From positions 248,001-312,000 of the forward strand of contig NZ_JABBXA010000003.1 in NCBI RefSeq assembly GCF_014161445.1: 64,000 bases of DNA, in the 5' to 3' direction. Of this stretch, positions 15,448-24,598 are shown piece after piece. The stretch is from Microbispora sp. H13382 (GTDB lineage: Bacteria > Actinomycetota > Actinomycetes > Streptosporangiales > Streptosporangiaceae). Under the pieces are notes generated by a model. That model was not told the origin of the DNA. It made no database searches and was given only the letters and a program-made list of their open reading frames with translations. Each line of letters starts with the position of its first letter. The stretch's first letter is position 1. Both the position numbers and the translations under genes were made by a program.

Positions 15448-16359
15448 TTGACGCAGGTGGTCACTGCTGCCGACGGCCGTGCCCTGGCGGTGGACTCCAT
15501 CGGGGCGCCCGACGGCAAACCGGTCTTCCTGCTGCACGGCACACCGGGCAGCCGTCACGGTCCCCGCCCCCGAGGAGTCGTCCTGCAACGACTCGGCGTC
15601 CGGCTGATCTGTTACGACAGGCCCGGGTACGGACAATCCAGCCGGAGACCGGGACGCACGGTGTCCGACAGCGCCGACGACGTCAGCGCGATCGCGGACG
15701 CGCTGGGCCTCGGCGCCTTCGGCGTCGTCGGCCGGTCCGGGGGCGGGCCGCACGCTCTGGCCTGTGCCGCGTTGCTGCCCGGCCGGGTGGAGCGGGCCGC
15801 CGTCCTCGTCGGCCTGGCGCCGGCGGACGCGCCGGATCTCGACTGGTTCGCCGGGATGACCAGCTCCAACGTCGAGGAGTACACCTCGGCCGACGACGAC
15901 GTCTCGGCGGTCGAGGCCGACCTGACCGAGCGCACAGACCACATCCTGCATGATCCGGAGTATCTGCTCAGGTTCCTCCTGCCCGAACTGACCAGCTCCG
16001 ACCGCCGGGTCATCGAGGATGTCGGCATCCGGCGGCTGCTGATCGACACGTACGCGGAGGCGTTGCGGCGCGGGCCCGACGGCTGGATCGACGACGTGCT
16101 GGGCGCGCGCCGGCCCTGGAAGTTCGAGCTGTCCGACATCTCCGTTCCGGTCCTGCTCTGGCATGGGGCGGACGACATGTTCTCTCCGGTCGAGCACACG
16201 CTGTGGCTGGCCGACCAGATCGCGCACGTCACACTCAAGGTCGAGCCGGGGGTGGCGCACTTCGGCGCCGTGGAGGTGCTTCCGCAGGTTCTCGCCTGGA
16301 TGGTGGACCCGGCCGCGCGAACACGGTTCGCGTCGGCCGGGACGGGTTTCGCGCGCTGA
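15448..16359 (+). CDS. alpha/beta-fold hydrolase
   Basis: A 303-residue hydrolase. LLHGTPGSRHGPRPRG near residue 25 gives the oxyanion loop, GRSGGGPHALA near residue 95 the nucleophile elbow (Ser), WHGADDMFSP the acid and PGVAHFGAVE the catalytic His. It starts at TTG 15448, supported by a GGAGG ribosome-binding site with a 6-base spacer; the family sequence also begins here. Its stop codon abuts the end of fxsT on the other strand. Substrate unknown. Confidence 0.87.
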   Translation: MTQVVTAADGRALAVDSIGAPDGKPVFLLHGTPGSRHGPRPRGVVLQRLGVRLICYDRPGYGQSSRRPGRTVSDSADDVSAIADALGLGAFGVVGRSGGGPHALACAALLPGRVERAAVLVGLAPADAPDLDWFAGMTSSNVEEYTSADDDVSAVEADLTERTDHILHDPEYLLRFLLPELTSSDRRVIEDVGIRRLLIDTYAEALRRGPDGWIDDVLGARRPWKFELSDISVPVLLWHGADDMFSPVEHTLWLADQIAHVTLKVEPGVAHFGAVEVLPQVLAWMVDPAARTRFASAGTGFAR

Positions 16360-19300
16360 TCAGAAGGGCTGTGGGTCCAGCGTGCGGCCCACCAGCCGCC
16401 CTGCCCGCAGCGTCGTGACGGTCGGATGGTCGTCACCCAGCACCGCGGCGAGCTGGCCGAGGAGCGTTTCGCGCTCGGCGGCGGCCTCCGCCGCCCCCAG
16501 GCGTTCGCGCACCAGCAGCAGGTTCGCCTGGCAGCGCAGCGTGTCCGGGTGCCGTGGCCCCAGAGACCTGCTCATCCGGTCCAGGGTGTCCTTCTGTATG
16601 TCGGCGGCGTGCTCCAGCCGGCCGGCGTCGGCCAGCATCGCCGCCTCGGCCGCCTTCGCGGCCAGGTGATAGGGGTGGTCGGGACCGAGCCTGGCCGCGA
16701 AGCCGGCGGCGGCGGCTCTGACCTCCGTCAGCGCCTTCTCCTGGTCGCCCCGCAGGTGGAGTGCGCTCGCCATGTTGAGCCTGCAGACGAGCGTGTGGGG
16801 GTGGTCCTCGCCGAGCCGGCTCCGGTATGTCTCCAGGACCTCCTCGATCTCCCTTTCCGCGTCGTCGATCCGGTCGAGGCCCAGCAAGGTCACCGCCCGG
16901 CCCAGGCGGCAGGTGAGAGTGTCGAAGCTGTCGTCTCCGAAGCGCCGGCGCAGCAGTGACCAGGCCTCCCGGAACCTCTCCTCCGAGCTTTCCATCGCTC
17001 CCGTGGCCCGCAGCGCCATCGCGTACACCACCTGGGCGTTCATGCTGACGGGCGAACCGCTGCCCAGATGCTCGGCGCATTCGGCGGCGGTCTTCGCCAT
17101 GCGCGCGGCGGCCGCGTCGTAGTCACCGGCCTCCAGTAGGTCGCGACCCCGGTTGACCGCGCTGAACAAGGTGAAGGGATGGGCGGTACCGAGCGCCGAG
17201 CGGCGCTGGTTCAGGGTCTCCTCGTCGAGTTGCAGCGCCTCACGGAACCTGCCGTTGACCCGGTAGGAGACGGCGAGGTTGTTCCCGGAGGCCAGGGTGC
17301 CATGCTCCTCCACGCCATGGATCGCGCGCCAGGTCCGGTAGGTCTCCTCCTCGATGGCCAGCGAATCGGCGTAGTCGCCCAGCGCCCGCAGGTCCGCCGC
17401 GAGGCTGCCGGCGGTCAGCAGGGTGTGGCGGTGGTTGCCCAGAACACGCCGCTGCTCGGCGAGGGTGCTCTCGTTCATCGCCCGGGCCTCCTCGAAACGG
17501 CCCAGGCTGCGGATGACGTTCCCGAGATTGAACCTGAGGTGCAGCAACTGCCGCTTGAGCCGGGCCGCGGCGTCCGGGTCCGTCTCGGCCGCGAGCATGT
17601 CCTCCCACACCGCCGCGGTCCTCCTGCCGAACTCCTCCGCCTGCGGCAGGTCCCCGCGCAGCCAGATGTAGCGGAGACGGTCGATGAGCAGCGTGCGAAC
17701 CGGCTCCTGGCCGGAGTACACGGCACCCACGGGCTCCAGGTGCGGCCAGATCATCTGATACCTGGGCCAGTTCGCCGGGTCGTCGACGTCCTTCTCCGGC
17801 CGGGCCGCCGCGAGCACCCCTTGCACGTCCAGGCGGGCCGTCGCGCGTTCCTCCTCCGTCATCCGCTCCTTCGCGACCGCCTGGAGCACGAGGTGGACAT
17901 GGATGCGCTGGGCGGGGGTGTCGTTCTTGATCAGGGCCAGACGGTCGAGCTCCCGGATCAAGATGGTGATGTCCTGCGGCTCAGCGAGCGTCGGGTCCAG
18001 CGGCCGCAGCAGTTCCACCATGGCCCGGGACTTGAGCAGGTCGAGGCCGATGCGGGGAGCCATCACCGAACAGAGCTCGAACAGCCGGGAGGCGGCGGCG
18101 GACCTGTCCCGCAGTTTCTGCAGAGACATGTCCCACGCCTTCGACAGCGACTCGGGATACTCGGCGAGCCTGCTCCGCGAGATCGCCCGGAGGGGCTGTG
18201 CCCTCAGCTGGTCCAGGTAGGCGTCCACGGAGATGTCGGTCTCGGCCAGCCAGGCGCCGGCGGCGGCGACCGCCAGGGGGAGGTCACCCAGAGCCTCTGC
18301 GGCGTTGCCCGCCTCGGCCATGCTGATGCGGGTCTCGCCGACCCTGCGGAGCAGGTGCGCGACGCTCTCCTCACGGCTGAACACGTCGACCTGGACCGCG
18401 TGGGACCGGTGTTCCCACTCCCGGTTGCGTGAGGTGATCAGCACGTGACCGCTGCCTCCGGGCAGGAAGCGGGTGACGTGCTCCATGTCGTCGGCGTTGT
18501 CGAACACCAGCAGCCACCGCCGGGCGAACTCACCCTGCCCCAGCGCCTGCCTGACGGCGGGAACGACCTCGGCGGAGGTCAGCGCCGGGCCGGCGGCCGC
18601 GGGGCCGCGCATCCGGGCGACCAGGTCGGCCAGCGACGCGTCGACGAACTGGGGCTGCTCACAGTCCACCCACCACACCAGGTCGTACGCCGCGGCGAAG
18701 CGGTGGGCGTACTCCATCGCGATCTGGGTCTTGCCCATGCCGCCGCTGCCCAGGATCGTGAGGGGGCGCATCACGGCGCTGCCGTTCTCGCGCAGTTCGT
18801 CGCGGATGTGGCGGAGAATGTCCTCCCGGCCGGTGAACAGTTTGTTCTGGGCGGGGGCCTCGAAGATCTGCGGTGCGGCGCCGGGGTAGCGGGCGCCGAG
18901 CGTCCGGGCGGGTGGCGGCGCCCCCATGTCGACCATCTCGAGAAGCTGTGCGACCGCCTCGTCCTCCGGCAGGCCGGCGAGGAAGGCCGCGGTGGCGGAC
19001 GACAGCGGGGCCACGGGCCGTACGCTCGCGGTGTAGAGGGCGTAGGCGGGCTGCCGGGGGGACAGGGTCCCGCGGACCTGCCTGATGTACGCCGGGGTGA
19101 CGACGGCGAGGACGGACGCCAGGCTCTCGCTCCACTGGTCGTGGTCGGGCTCGTCCAGCGGGTCGCGGACCGTGAGGCCGGCCGCGGTGAGGACGCCGCC
19201 GATCCACTCCGCCCACGCCTGGTCCTCGGGGAGGTAGTCCAGCAGGATCTCGTTGGGGGGCTTGCGGATGAACCGCTGCCGGGTGCGCAGGCGCACCGCC

Positions 19301-20292
19301 TCGTCCAGGTAGGGCATGGCGGTGACCGCGCCGTCGGTGAGCCTGGCCGTGAGCCGCTCGTACGCCGACCGCAGGGATCCGGGTTTGCCCGGAGGGTCGC
19401 CGAAGACGGCCAGGATCTCCTCGTAGGCGTAGAACGCCTGGTAGGGCACCTCGACGGCGGACCAGTACTCCTGCCGGCCGGCCTCGTTCAGCCCGGCGGG
19501 CAGGCCGCGGAAGGCGTGGAAGGCGAACGCGCGGCCGACCTCCATCTTGTCCATCTCCGCCTGGTCCACCCGCATGGGGACGGGCAGGATCCGGATGTCC
19601 CTGGACAGCATGCGCTCCTGGACGGTCCTGGCGACCTGGGCGCCTCCCAGGATGCCCTGGTTGCTCAGCGTGAAGCAGTCGACGAGCACGTCCGGCAGGT
19701 GCATGGTGCAGATGTCGGCGACGTCGCTCAGCCCCGTGCGGCTGTCGATGAGGACGTAGTCGTAGTCGCGCCTCATGTCCGCGCGGAGCTCGTCGAAGAA
19801 GTCGGCGCCGTGCAGCACGTCGAAGAACAGGTCCCAGTCCATGGCGCTGACCGTGCGGGTGTAGTCCAGGTTCTGCCGTCCGCGGGGCAGGTAGTCCAGG
19901 ACGCCGCCGTCGGGGAAGGGCCAGTCGAGGGAGAAGACGTACGGCCGCACCTGGGCCTGCTCCTGGATCACCCTGCGGAGGCGGGCCCGGGCGTCGGCCG
20001 GCTTCCCCTCGGCCGGCAGGGCACGCCGTGCCGCCCACTCGTAGCTGCGGATCAGGTCCACGATGCCGGGCTCGCCCGCGACGGAGATGTCGATGAACGG
20101 CTGGTAGAACCGGTAGAGGCCGGGGGAGTCGAGGTCCCAGTCGGCGACGAGGACGCGCTTGCCGTTGGACGCGAGGATCCAGGCGACGTTGGCCAGCGCC
20201 ATCGTGCGCCCGGTGCCGCCCTTGTACGAATAGAAAGTGACGATCTGGCCGTCGCGGGTGCGCGGCTGCCTGCTGTCGTCCATGTCAGCCAT
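16360..20292 (-). CDS. fxsT: FxsT: FxSxx-COOH system ParA/TIR-like/NB-ARC/TPR protein
   Basis: A 1310-residue multidomain protein of the FxSxx-COOH locus. Order: a ParA/MinD-type ATPase (residues ~15-300; deviant Walker A YKGGTGRT at 23-30); a degenerate TIR-like segment (~345-470, LLDYLPEDQAWAEWIGG and VLAVVTPAYI, without the usual catalytic Glu); an NB-ARC STAND ATPase (~490-850; Walker A GSGGMGKT near 513, Walker B LLVFDNADDM, sensor LITSRNREW); then tetratricopeptide repeats to the end, rich in Leu/Ala with recurring LG..HP.T motifs. This is the plan of NLR-like signalling ATPases: TPRs sense, NB-ARC switches. The ATG at 20292 has a GGAG ribosome-binding site and overlaps fxsC by 8 bases. 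Its role in RiPP function is not known. Confidence 0.92.
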   Translation of the reverse strand: MADMDDSRQPRTRDGQIVTFYSYKGGTGRTMALANVAWILASNGKRVLVADWDLDSPGLYRFYQPFIDISVAGEPGIVDLIRSYEWAARRALPAEGKPADARARLRRVIQEQAQVRPYVFSLDWPFPDGGVLDYLPRGRQNLDYTRTVSAMDWDLFFDVLHGADFFDELRADMRRDYDYVLIDSRTGLSDVADICTMHLPDVLVDCFTLSNQGILGGAQVARTVQERMLSRDIRILPVPMRVDQAEMDKMEVGRAFAFHAFRGLPAGLNEAGRQEYWSAVEVPYQAFYAYEEILAVFGDPPGKPGSLRSAYERLTARLTDGAVTAMPYLDEAVRLRTRQRFIRKPPNEILLDYLPEDQAWAEWIGGVLTAAGLTVRDPLDEPDHDQWSESLASVLAVVTPAYIRQVRGTLSPRQPAYALYTASVRPVAPLSSATAAFLAGLPEDEAVAQLLEMVDMGAPPPARTLGARYPGAAPQIFEAPAQNKLFTGREDILRHIRDELRENGSAVMRPLTILGSGGMGKTQIAMEYAHRFAAAYDLVWWVDCEQPQFVDASLADLVARMRGPAAAGPALTSAEVVPAVRQALGQGEFARRWLLVFDNADDMEHVTRFLPGGSGHVLITSRNREWEHRSHAVQVDVFSREESVAHLLRRVGETRISMAEAGNAAEALGDLPLAVAAAGAWLAETDISVDAYLDQLRAQPLRAISRSRLAEYPESLSKAWDMSLQKLRDRSAAASRLFELCSVMAPRIGLDLLKSRAMVELLRPLDPTLAEPQDITILIRELDRLALIKNDTPAQRIHVHLVLQAVAKERMTEEERATARLDVQGVLAAARPEKDVDDPANWPRYQMIWPHLEPVGAVYSGQEPVRTLLIDRLRYIWLRGDLPQAEEFGRRTAAVWEDMLAAETDPDAAARLKRQLLHLRFNLGNVIRSLGRFEEARAMNESTLAEQRRVLGNHRHTLLTAGSLAADLRALGDYADSLAIEEETYRTWRAIHGVEEHGTLASGNNLAVSYRVNGRFREALQLDEETLNQRRSALGTAHPFTLFSAVNRGRDLLEAGDYDAAAARMAKTAAECAEHLGSGSPVSMNAQVVYAMALRATGAMESSEERFREAWSLLRRRFGDDSFDTLTCRLGRAVTLLGLDRIDDAEREIEEVLETYRSRLGEDHPHTLVCRLNMASALHLRGDQEKALTEVRAAAAGFAARLGPDHPYHLAAKAAEAAMLADAGRLEHAADIQKDTLDRMSRSLGPRHPDTLRCQANLLLVRERLGAAEAAAERETLLGQLAAVLGDDHPTVTTLRAGRLVGRTLDPQPF

Positions 20293-21544
20293 GTGTCTCC
20301 TCGCCGAGGGTGTCCAGTGGCGGAGTGAGGGTGCTCGGCCCGGGCCCGCCCGCCAGCCGGTGCCGCGGCGACGCGACATCGTCCGGGTCGGGCTTGGGAC
20401 CGTGCCGGAAGTACTGCCGCTCGGCCTCCACCACCAGGCGCGGCATGATCGAGGCGAAATGTTTCAGGGAGCGGACGCCGGCGACGGCCTCGCGGGCCGA
20501 CTCCGTACGGAGCGCTCCGGCCTGTTCGAGAAGCCCCCTGGTCCGCTCCGCGAGCCGGTCCGCACGCTCACCCCCACGGGGATCGGGCACCAGGAGAGGA
20601 ACCACCCAGGGCGGTAGACCCCGGACGAAGGCGTCCAGCCGGCCCGCGGCGTCCTCGTCCGCGACGAACCAGGGATCGATGAGCGCCACCCCGGGCAGCC
20701 GCTCCGCTTCGGGCCTCAGGACGTCCCTGACCACGGCCGCGAACTCCAGCCGCTCGGCGACGCCGGCCGCGTACTCGGCCAGGGAGAGCTCCTGCTCGTC
20801 CAGGAACGGCCGCCAGAGCCACGAGCTGGTCCCGTACCGGTGGGGATCGGCGCCCGCCGGGAGGGCGGCGAGGGCCGGCGCGGCCACGGTCACCTCGAAG
20901 ACCGGGTGGGCCTCGGCGGAGGGAAACGGGCTGTCGGCCGTCGTGATGTCCGCGATCTCCGAGGGTCCGACGGGCGATCCCTCGGCGAGCTCGACGATCC
21001 GCCGGGCCAGCCGGTCGAGCACCGCGTGGTAGGAACCGCGCATCGGAGCGATCTTGAGTAGCGCGCGCAGGCCGTGCTCCGCGTAGCCGGGCACGGAGCC
21101 GGCGTCGAGCTGGAGCAGCTCCGGCCGGTCCGCGCCGTCGGGCAGCGGCGCCCACAGCACGGGGACGATCCGGGTGAGCGGATCCGCCACCCCGGCGTCG
21201 ACCATCCGCTGCCGGTAGCAGGCCCACTCACGTCCTGGCCAGGACCTGGCGAAGTACCCGGGGGAGTACAGCGCGACGAAGACCTCCGCGGAGCCGAGGG
21301 CGCGGGAGAGCCACGCCTTCCAGTCCGTGCCGGCGCGGACGTCCTGGTCGAAGGAGCCCGGGGAGACGCCGAGGTCGCGGCGGGCGAGTGCCCGCACGGC
21401 CGTGTTGAGGTCGCGGAAGAACGGCCGGACCCATTGGTCGGGATCGGCGCCGGAACTGCCCGGCAGGGGAGGCGAGTGGGCGTAGCTGAGGAAGAAGTAG
21501 CCGCCATGCCGTTCCCAGGGGGCGTTCCGGGTGGTGTCGGTCAT
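20285..21544 (-). CDS. fxsC: TIR-like protein FxsC
   Basis: A 419-residue protein. The N-terminal half (residues ~12-190) is a TIR-like domain opening with GYFFLSYAHSPP, with the FVALYSPGYFARSWPGREW block near residue 95; the Glu in GREW sits where TIR NADases carry their catalytic Glu. The C-terminal half (~210-400) is a second alpha/beta domain of the FxsC type (FLDEQELSLAEYAAGV, RGLPPWVVPLLVPDP) that looks like another diverged TIR or Rossmann domain. It begins at ATGA overlapping the upstream TIR gene and overlaps fxsT at its end: tight translational coupling. It may consume or bind NAD; that is inference. Confidence 0.88.
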   Translation of the reverse strand: MTDTTRNAPWERHGGYFFLSYAHSPPLPGSSGADPDQWVRPFFRDLNTAVRALARRDLGVSPGSFDQDVRAGTDWKAWLSRALGSAEVFVALYSPGYFARSWPGREWACYRQRMVDAGVADPLTRIVPVLWAPLPDGADRPELLQLDAGSVPGYAEHGLRALLKIAPMRGSYHAVLDRLARRIVELAEGSPVGPSEIADITTADSPFPSAEAHPVFEVTVAAPALAALPAGADPHRYGTSSWLWRPFLDEQELSLAEYAAGVAERLEFAAVVRDVLRPEAERLPGVALIDPWFVADEDAAGRLDAFVRGLPPWVVPLLVPDPRGGERADRLAERTRGLLEQAGALRTESAREAVAGVRSLKHFASIMPRLVVEAERQYFRHGPKPDPDDVASPRHRLAGGPGPSTLTPPLDTLGEETHG

Positions 21545-22203
21545 CGCGGCTCCTCGAAGCTGGTGCCGAGTGTCCTCACGTCGAGCGCGAGCGGCTCGAC
21601 GCGATGGTGCATGAGGATCTTCTGGATGCGCTGCGCCAGGAGCCAGACCACGGTGTGGTACTCGTTCGACCTGCCGAGCCGGCGCAGTCCGAAAATGCCG
21701 TGGGCCTCGTACAGAGCGATCTCCTCGGCGAAGATGTGCAGGTTCTCTCCCGCGAACCGCTCGACCGACCCGACGATCTCGGGAAAGCCGTCCGGCGCCG
21801 GCGCCCAGATGACCGGCAGGATGCAGGTCTGGTGAACCGAGGCGGAGTCGTCCAGCCGCACGACGCGCCGGCGGGAGAAGCCGTGCCACTCCATCGCGCA
21901 CCACTTGCTCCGCATGTACGGCGCCATCAGCAGGGGGATGAACACCTGGCAGGTTCCGAGCGCGTCGAGCAGCTCGCCCTCCCAGCGTTCGCCGCCGCCC
22001 ATGGACCTGTCGATGAAGCCGTACGGCGCGCCCGGGATGCGGGGCACCAATACCGCCAGGTCCACGCACAAATCATTGAAGAATCGCATGGCGAGCTCGT
22101 TGGGGCCCGGCGGTGTGTTCTTCTCCGTGTGCGCGTAACTCATAAAGAACAGCGGCGCCCGCGGATCAAGATCGGCGAAAGCCCGATCGCCCAACCCGCA
22201 CAC
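21541..22203 (-). CDS. TIR-domain protein, second FxsC-like copy
   Basis: A 220-residue protein that is almost only a TIR domain: PLFFMSYAHTEKN opens it, GFIDRSMGGGERW follows, and FIPLLMAPYMRSKWCAMEW near residue 100 matches the S-x-W-C-x-x-E block of active TIR domains, including the candidate catalytic Glu. It resembles the N-terminal half of FxsC and probably arose by duplication. GTG start at 22203; the minus strand just upstream holds TATAAG, so it may have its own promoter. It is coupled to fxsC by an ATGA overlap. Confidence 0.82.
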   Translation of the reverse strand: MCGLGDRAFADLDPRAPLFFMSYAHTEKNTPPGPNELAMRFFNDLCVDLAVLVPRIPGAPYGFIDRSMGGGERWEGELLDALGTCQVFIPLLMAPYMRSKWCAMEWHGFSRRRVVRLDDSASVHQTCILPVIWAPAPDGFPEIVGSVERFAGENLHIFAEEIALYEAHGIFGLRRLGRSNEYHTVVWLLAQRIQKILMHHRVEPLALDVRTLGTSFEEPR

Positions 22204-22210
22204 CCCGCTT

Positions 22211-22249
22211 TCTTATATCGCTTTGATGGTAACCATTTCTCGCGGAGAA
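22211..22249 (-). promoter_or_regulatory. AT-rich promoter region with two inverted repeats, upstream of the TIR gene
   Basis: The 64-bp gap between fxsB and the TIR gene is far more AT-rich than its surroundings. It holds TATAAG on the minus strand (22211-22216), the palindrome ATGGTAACCAT (22226-22236) and, directly beside it, TTCTC-GCG-GAGAA (22237-22249). The layout suggests a separate, regulated promoter for TIR-fxsC-fxsT. Confidence 0.4.
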
Positions 22250-22267
22250 CTTCCGGGGTTCGCGAGG

Positions 22268-24598
22268 TCAGTCCCCGGCCCACGAGCCGACGGTCGCCCG
22301 CATGCCCGCGACGAACCGGACGCCGTGCGGTGTCAGGGATCCGGAGGCGGTCAGGACGTCGATCGCCTCGTGGATCCGCGCGCTGAGCCTGCCGAACCTG
22401 TCTCGGGCGTCCGCGCCGGGCGTGACCCGCCACAGCTCCGCCTGCGCCAGCCGCGCGTAGGCCTCCCGGAGGATTCGGCCGGGGGCCTGCGGGGTGACCT
22501 CGACGAGGCCGTGCAGGGTCGTCAGCGCGTCCAGCTTGGCGATCTGGAACTCGCGGAGCAGGGCGACCTCGAGATCGCCGGAGCCCGGCGGCGGCAGCCC
22601 GACCGCGCCCAGCGGATGCCGGAGGCCGCCCGCGCGGTGCCCGCGGGGCGGCCCGGGGCGCAGCGGCACCACGGCCCGCAGTCCCGCCCTGAGCGCGCGG
22701 GCGTAGGCGGGAGCGTCCTGTTCCAGGCGCTTGCCCGCGCCGTCCAGGCAGGTCCTCCAGCCCTCCCAGCGGCTGCCTGTGAGACGGCCCGCCGGACGCC
22801 ATCCGGACCGGCCGCGGAAGGCGTCGAGGTCGTCCACGAGAACGGTGCGATCACCGAACCTGGCCGACCGTACGGGCAGCCAGCGCGGGTCCTGCCCGGT
22901 GACCCGCCGTCCGGCCGCATACAGCCCCCGCGAGGAGACCGAGACGCGGATCGTACGGCCCGCCTGCCGCCCCAGCCGGAGCACGCCCAGAGCCGGCAGG
23001 TGCAGGGAGCCGTCGCGGACGGGGAGCGGCAGCTCGGCCTCCATTCCGGCGTGCAGCGCGGCCGAGGCGGCGATCCCCGCCAGGTGGGCGAGGTCCAGCG
23101 TGGCGCGGGCCGCGCGCGGCGGACGCAGGCAGCGTGACGCCCACACGGCCGTACAGGGATGGGCGAGGACCTCCGCCACGGCCGCCGGCCGTTCGAGGTC
23201 CACCCGGGAGAGCAGGGCCAGCCCTTCCCAGGCCGCCTGCTCCAGTTCGCCTGCTCCGTCCGGCAGGCCGGAGGCGACGCGGGCGACCAGCGCCCGGGTC
23301 AGCGACAGCCCGGCCTGCGCGAGCGCCGCCACCGCCGCGGGATCGCCCGGGCCCCGCGCGAGCGAGTCGAAGGCGGCCGGGGACAGCGTGTGAGCGGCTG
23401 TCCCCGTGGAGCCGGCGTCCGGGGCGGGGGCGGCTTTCGCGGCCGGGACGACGAGACCGGCGAGCGCCTTGAGGTCCGGGCAGTAGACGGAGGGATTGGA
23501 GAAGCCGCTCCCCGTGCGGTAACGGTGCGCGTACAGGCCGCCGCCGCACACGCGGACCACCTCGCAGGATCGGCATGTCTCGCACAGCGCGGCCAGGCCG
23601 CCGCGGCGGGCCGCCGGGCCGGGAAGGGCCGCCACCGCGTCGACCGCGTGCGTGCGGACGTTCAGCCCGGTTTCAGGGGCTCCGTCGAAGGCGGTCTTCA
23701 GCGAGTCGGCCTGCTCCCAGCCGCCGTCGGTCTCGATGACCAGCAGGTTCACCGGGTCGAGGCCCACGGACTCGCCCAGGCTGGGCCCTCCGGACGCGGC
23801 GGACAGCATCGAGTCGAACAGGCGGATGGCGACCGGACGGCCGTCGGAGGTCCACCGGGCGTGGACGCGGCCCAGCCAGTCCGCGTACGGCGTGCCCCCG
23901 CCGGGCCGGGGCGGCGGGTGGTCCCAGGTCGCGTGGGGGAGGAGCAGGTCGAGGCTGGGCGGCGACTCGGCGAGCAGCGCCTCGTAGACCGCGATCGGGT
24001 CGTTGGCCGGATCGACCGTGCACAACAGCCCGGCGTAGAGGTGCCGGTACTCCGGCCGCCTCAGCAGCTCGAGGGCATGGCGGACGTGGGGATGACTGCT
24101 CCGCCCGTCGGCGAACCGGCGATGCCGGTCGTTGGCCGCGCGGTCGCCGTCGAGGGACACCCCCACGCGCACCGCGTACTCGTCGAAGAGCGCGCACAGC
24201 GTCTCGTCGAGCAGCACGCCGTTGGTGTGCAGGCGTAGATCCAGCCGGCACACGGGATCGACGCGGGAGCGGAGCACGGCCAGGACCTCGCGCAGCCCCG
24301 CAGCCCCGAGCAGCAGGGGCTCGCCGCCGTGCAACACCACGCGTATCTCGCCGAGACCGTGCGCGGCCGCGTGCTCGGCGATCCGCCGGGCCGCCCACCG
24401 TACCGTCGCCCCGCCGATCGCCCGCGGCTTGCGGCGCCAGCTCTGGTCCGCGTGCTCATAGACGTAGCAGTGATCGCAGGCCAGGTCGCACCGGTTGTGA
24501 ATCTTGAGGACGTATTCGGTGACCAAAGGCGGCGCGGCGCCGTCAGATGGCCGAATTGAACACCGCCGTCCCGGTCGTTTCCGTCTCCCCGAGCACAT
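22268..24598 (-). CDS. fxsB: FxsB: radical SAM/SPASM peptide maturase with inactivated metallohydrolase extension
   Basis: The maturase of the FxSxx-COOH system; in characterised relatives it forms a cyclophane crosslink from the Phe ring to the residue two places on. Radical SAM cluster motif C-x3-C-x2-C (CDLACDHC, Cys37/41/44 from this start), then DQSWRRKP and HGGEPLLLG. A SPASM region near residues 335-375 (CETCRSC, VCGGG, VYCPDL) should bind further Fe-S clusters. The C-terminal ~350 residues are a metallohydrolase/hydroxylase-like extension in which the HEFQH metal site is replaced by REFQI, so it is probably dead. The ATG at 24598 overlaps fxsA by 56 bases and has a weak ribosome-binding site; TTG 24526 (LVTEYVLK), where homology begins, is a real alternative. 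Confidence 0.92.
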   Translation of the reverse strand: MCSGRRKRPGRRCSIRPSDGAAPPLVTEYVLKIHNRCDLACDHCYVYEHADQSWRRKPRAIGGATVRWAARRIAEHAAAHGLGEIRVVLHGGEPLLLGAAGLREVLAVLRSRVDPVCRLDLRLHTNGVLLDETLCALFDEYAVRVGVSLDGDRAANDRHRRFADGRSSHPHVRHALELLRRPEYRHLYAGLLCTVDPANDPIAVYEALLAESPPSLDLLLPHATWDHPPPRPGGGTPYADWLGRVHARWTSDGRPVAIRLFDSMLSAASGGPSLGESVGLDPVNLLVIETDGGWEQADSLKTAFDGAPETGLNVRTHAVDAVAALPGPAARRGGLAALCETCRSCEVVRVCGGGLYAHRYRTGSGFSNPSVYCPDLKALAGLVVPAAKAAPAPDAGSTGTAAHTLSPAAFDSLARGPGDPAAVAALAQAGLSLTRALVARVASGLPDGAGELEQAAWEGLALLSRVDLERPAAVAEVLAHPCTAVWASRCLRPPRAARATLDLAHLAGIAASAALHAGMEAELPLPVRDGSLHLPALGVLRLGRQAGRTIRVSVSSRGLYAAGRRVTGQDPRWLPVRSARFGDRTVLVDDLDAFRGRSGWRPAGRLTGSRWEGWRTCLDGAGKRLEQDAPAYARALRAGLRAVVPLRPGPPRGHRAGGLRHPLGAVGLPPPGSGDLEVALLREFQIAKLDALTTLHGLVEVTPQAPGRILREAYARLAQAELWRVTPGADARDRFGRLSARIHEAIDVLTASGSLTPHGVRFVAGMRATVGSWAGD

